Assembly: GCF_002924445.1 (NCBI RefSeq)
Contig: NZ_PIGG01000064.1
Location: 178,144 to 242,143, forward strand
From: Minwuia thermotolerans
GTDB taxonomy: Bacteria > Pseudomonadota > Alphaproteobacteria > Minwuiales > Minwuiaceae
Length of the DNA stretch: 64,000 nt
Direction: 5' to 3'
The stretch's first letter is position 1; each line of letters begins with the position of its first letter. A program made the translations under genes and the position numbers. A model generated the notes under the pieces. The model did not search any database and was not told where the DNA came from. It saw only the letters and a list, made by a program, of their open reading frames with translations. This document shows, in pieces, positions 61,951 through 64,000 of this stretch.

Positions 61951-62508
61951 CTAGAACCGGATGCCGTAGCGCACGCCGATGGTGTCCTGGCCCTCGTTGA
62001 AGTCGGCGAGGAAGCCGTTGGAAACATGATCGAAATAGGCCGAGACGCTGTGGCGGCCGGCGAAGCGGAAACCGATCTCCAGGGGGATGTGGAACAGCAC
62101 CCGCGAGCCCAGCGCCTTGCGGTCCGCGCTCCGCGGCGCCAGGTCGCCGTTGTGGACCGCCGCGCCGAGGCCGAAGGCGACGAAGGGTCCGGCCTCGAAA
62201 TCGTACTGCCAGCGGGCGTCGAGATAGGCCTTGGAGGTGTCGCCGGCGGTGTTGATGGTGGCGCCCAGCGCAGGCCGGAGCCGCCCGCCCAGCACTTCCC
62301 AGTGGCGCGAGAACTGCAGTTCCAGGCTGATATCCAGCCCGTCCTCGCGGCGGAAGCCGCTCCACAGGCCGCCCGTGTCGTGGTGCAGCAGGCCGATCTT
62401 CGCCTCGTGCAACAGGCCCTCCGACGGCGGGTCCGCCGCCGCGGGCTGTGCGGCCGTCCAGCCCAGGCAGGCCAGCGCCGCGGCGCAGGATAGGGCCAGT
62501 CGATGCAA
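61951..62508 (-). CDS. PagL-like lipid A 3-O-deacylase (acyloxyacyl hydrolase family), TTG start
   Basis: The 185-residue protein has a signal peptide (residues 1-25, ending QPAAA) and an outer-membrane beta-barrel ending in Phe. The PagL active-site motif His161-x-Ser163-Asn is in DHVSNGFLADFNEGQD; the acidic partner aligned with PagL Glu140 is Asp175. A TTG at 62508 is chosen because TGGAGG lies six bases upstream and it yields a proper signal peptide; the ATG at 62610 would add a charged tail. The enzyme trims acyl chains from lipid A in the outer membrane. Confidence 0.86.
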   Translation of the reverse strand: MHRLALSCAAALACLGWTAAQPAAADPPSEGLLHEAKIGLLHHDTGGLWSGFRREDGLDISLELQFSRHWEVLGGRLRPALGATINTAGDTSKAYLDARWQYDFEAGPFVAFGLGAAVHNGDLAPRSADRKALGSRVLFHIPLEIGFRFAGRHSVSAYFDHVSNGFLADFNEGQDTIGVRYGIRF

Positions 62509-62648
62509 GGCGCGCCTCCACTGTCGGCCAGCGTCCGATGATAGGGCATCGCCGCGGCGGCGGGAACCGTTCGTCCGGCCCTGTCCCGGCGGGGCGGAAC
62601 GCGGTATCATGGGCGGACAGTCCGACGCAGCGAACGGAGGGACCGACG

Positions 62649-63131
62649 ATGATCCAGGGCCTGCACCACAACGCCTGGCGCTGCAGCGATTCCGGGGAGA
62701 CCCGCGCCTTCTACGAGGATTTCCTCGGCCTGCCGCTGGTGGGCTCGCTCTGGATTGAGCGCACCCAGACCGGCCGCCGGGCCGACGTCCTGCACACCTT
62801 CTTCCGGATGGAGGACGGCTCCTGCCTCGCCTTCTTCGAGGCGCCGGAGCAGCCCTTCGAATTCAAGGACCAGCACGATTTCGACCTGCACATCGCGCTG
62901 AAGGTGCCGCGGGAGGCGCTGGAGCCGATGATGGAAAAGGGCCGCGCCGCCGGCATCGAGACCCGCGGGATCTCCGATCACGGCTTCATCGATTCGATCT
63001 ATTTCCGCGATCCCGACGGCTATGTCGTCGAGCTGACGGCCGTGCGCGACAACCATGACGCGGCGCTCGACCCGGCGAAGAACGACGCCCGCGGCATTCT
63101 CGACCGCTGGCAGGCGGCGAAGCGGGCCTGA
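62649..63131 (+). CDS. VOC-family (glyoxalase/bleomycin-resistance fold) protein
   Basis: The 160-residue protein has the vicinal-oxygen-chelate fold: LHHNAWRCSD with a first metal-ligand His, ETRAFYEDFLGLPLVG, and the closing segment DSIYFRDPDGYVVEL. It could be a dioxygenase, epimerase or lyase. CGGAGGG precedes the ATG. No operon partner is evident. Confidence 0.9.
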   Translation: MIQGLHHNAWRCSDSGETRAFYEDFLGLPLVGSLWIERTQTGRRADVLHTFFRMEDGSCLAFFEAPEQPFEFKDQHDFDLHIALKVPREALEPMMEKGRAAGIETRGISDHGFIDSIYFRDPDGYVVELTAVRDNHDAALDPAKNDARGILDRWQAAKRA

Positions 63132-63205
63132 AACGCGGGAGCGGCTTTCCCGTCCGCCCACGCCGGGTTAGCCTCTGGGCCGTGAACGACAGGAGAGGGG
63201 CAAGC

Positions 63206-63442
63206 ATGATCCGCGTCACCACCATCGCCGCGCTGGCGGCCATCGCCGCCGGGCTCGCCGCCTGCGGCCATCCGGAACCGGAATTCGGCAACAGCGAATT
63301 CGTCCGCTTCGACGAGATCGCGCTCTGGCAGGACAAGGAAACCGCGGCGCGCGCGGCCGAGCACTGCGCCGAATACGGCAAGACCGCCCGCCTGGCGCCC
63401 GACAACGTCCTGGATGGCACCGTCACGTACCGGTGTGAGTGA
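63206..63442 (+). CDS. small lipoprotein
   Basis: The 78-residue product has a signal peptide ending in the lipobox Leu-Ala-Ala-Cys (AIAAGLAACGHPEPEF) and a short mature domain with two further cysteines (EHCAEYGKTARL and VTYRC), which may form a disulfide. AGGAGAGGGG precedes the ATG at 63206; an earlier GTG at 63182 is unlikely because it would place charged residues before the signal peptide. Function unknown. It is the last typical high-GC gene of the window. Confidence 0.75.
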   Translation: MIRVTTIAALAAIAAGLAACGHPEPEFGNSEFVRFDEIALWQDKETAARAAEHCAEYGKTARLAPDNVLDGTVTYRCE

Positions 63443-63479
63443 CTTGAGACCTTAGATGGACGTTAGGTTGTATCGGCGG

Positions 63480-63812
63480 TTAGTCTTCGTCTAGTAGTTT
63501 TGCGTCCTCAACATCTAGATCCCACGATCGAGCCGTATTCGACATTCTGCTACCCTTGGCTGTTGCTCTTGCCGAAAGGCCATTCCGGCTCGCACCGATA
63601 TGAAGGTCAACCTTCCCAAAAAGAACGCCGAAAATCGTGGCAAGTGAAAGTATCCCGACGCCAATAACCGCTACCAAACGGGGCGACACACTGACTGTGT
63701 CTGGTCCCGTGGTAATGTGCAGCGCATTGGCTGTATCAACAAAAATCCACACACTGAAAACAATAGGGCTTACGATCACCGCCGATAGCACAAAACCGAG
63801 CCAGTGGTCACT
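63480..63812 (-). pseudogene. membrane protein gene truncated at its 5' end by the IS element
   Basis: The frame is open from the TAA at 63480 back through position 63812, where the insertion sequence begins. A hydrophobic helix (WLGFVLSAVIVSPIVFSVWI) starts before the first usable GTG at 63791, so the original start was probably upstream and lost. A second helix follows (LVAVIGVGILSLATIFGVLF), then a hydrophilic acidic tail. GC content is clearly lower than in the rest of the window. I do not recognise the family. Confidence 0.5.
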
Positions 63813-63813
63813 G

Positions 63814-64000
63814 TGAACCGCGCCGAGTTTCCCGGAGGCAGTTTCGTTTGAGTCATGCGGCCACGGCGGATTGCTCCGGCATGGCGTAGTAGCGCTCCTC
63901 GGCTTCGGCCGGCGGGATGTTGCCGATGGGCTCCAGCAGCCGGCGATTGTTGAACCAGTCGACCCATTCGAGGGTAGCGAACTCGACGGCCTCGAACGAG
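63814..64000. mobile_element. IS3-family insertion sequence, one end (runs off the window)
   Basis: A terminal inverted-repeat-like end starting TGAACCGCGCCGAGTTTCCC at 63814 lies 39 bases beyond the stop of a transposase gene reading towards it. TGAACC-type ends followed by a GGAGGC segment are typical of an IS3-family subgroup. The other end, orfA and most of orfB are outside the window. Confidence 0.8.
63853..64000 (-). CDS. IS3-family transposase OrfB, C-terminal part
   Basis: The partial frame runs off the window. It encodes the last 48 residues of an IS3-type DDE integrase, with the signature WVDWFNNRRLLEPIGNIPP followed by AEAEERYYA. The stop TGA is at 63855-63853. The catalytic Asp-Asp-Glu residues are mostly beyond the edge. 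Confidence 0.92.
   Translation of the reverse strand, partial: SFEAVEFATLEWVDWFNNRRLLEPIGNIPPAEAEERYYAMPEQSAVAA

Noticed and set aside
1..64000. tRNA, rRNA, CRISPR arrays and prophage genes
   Set aside because: No cloverleaf-like gene, ribosomal RNA segment, regularly spaced repeat or phage structural gene was recognised; gaps between genes are mostly too short.

Overview
The window reads as chromosomal DNA of a high-GC alphaproteobacterium, most like a free-living Rhodospirillales-type organism. The grounds are heavy GC bias at third codon positions, tightly packed operons with ATGA/GTGA start-stop overlaps, a phasin (polyhydroxyalkanoate storage), an HdaA-type DnaA inactivator next to an AI-2E transporter and purMN, a heterotetrameric sarcosine oxidase, and an NAD-linked formate dehydrogenase. 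No rRNA, tRNA, CRISPR array or prophage was seen. The last ~550 bases are visibly lower in GC and end inside an IS3-family insertion sequence.

Layout. 1-2.4 kb: a YcaQ-type DNA glycosylase (-), then a Fur-box-preceded bfd / 45-codon small ORF / bacterioferritin unit (+). 2.4-14.3 kb: a one-carbon block (+): soxBDAG, a fused diaphorase subunit of formate dehydrogenase, a Spy/CpxP-like exported protein, the formate dehydrogenase alpha subunit and formate-tetrahydrofolate ligase. 14.4-20.2 kb: glutathione transferase, AhpD-like protein, glutamine-synthetase-like ligase, TauD-like dioxygenase, DUF983 protein and L-serine dehydratase. 20.4-23.5 kb: type I secretion ABC exporter and adaptor. 23.5-27.6 kb (-): DUF2147 protein, atypical SDR, HdaA, AI-2E transporter, DUF2066 protein. 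27.6-33.6 kb (+): purM (apparently with an ATC start), purN, two NUDIX hydrolases, an MFS transporter, a glutathione transferase and an alpha/beta hydrolase. 33.6-36.5 kb (-): YgfZ and oligopeptidase B. 36.6-40.3 kb (+): pyrE, a phasin with a histone-like N-terminus, an orphan sigma-54 response regulator and a TetR-like regulator. 40.4-49.7 kb (-): a dipeptide/nickel-type ABC transporter, then a Baeyer-Villiger-type monooxygenase, a nitroreductase and a crotonase. 49.8-53.7 kb: an MBL hydrolase, a PilZ-methyltransferase fusion related to the PhcB family, and a convergent membrane histidine kinase. 53.9-56.9 kb: GT10-like fucosyltransferase with fcl and gmd. 57-64 kb: Asp-box propeller, a TetR/NAD(P)-binding protein pair with tandem operators, an AEC transporter, an App1-like phosphatase, a PagL-like lipid A deacylase, a VOC protein, a small lipoprotein, a truncated membrane gene and the IS3 end.

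How the parts fit. Sarcosine oxidase yields glycine, 5,10-methylene-tetrahydrofolate and peroxide. Formate-tetrahydrofolate ligase run in reverse, plus formate dehydrogenase, would drain the C1 unit to CO2 and NADH. Glycine plus the C1 unit can make serine, which SdaA deaminates to pyruvate. gmd, fcl and the GT10-like protein form a complete route from GDP-mannose to a fucosylated surface glycan.

The most unusual items are: the PilZ-PhcB-like methyltransferase facing a membrane histidine kinase (a possible signal synthase/sensor pair), the phasin with the domain order reversed relative to PhaF, a SoxD lacking the usual zinc-ligand cysteines, purM without a canonical start codon, the bfd-bfr small ORF, and the paired TTGACAC-type palindromes controlling a TetR divergon.
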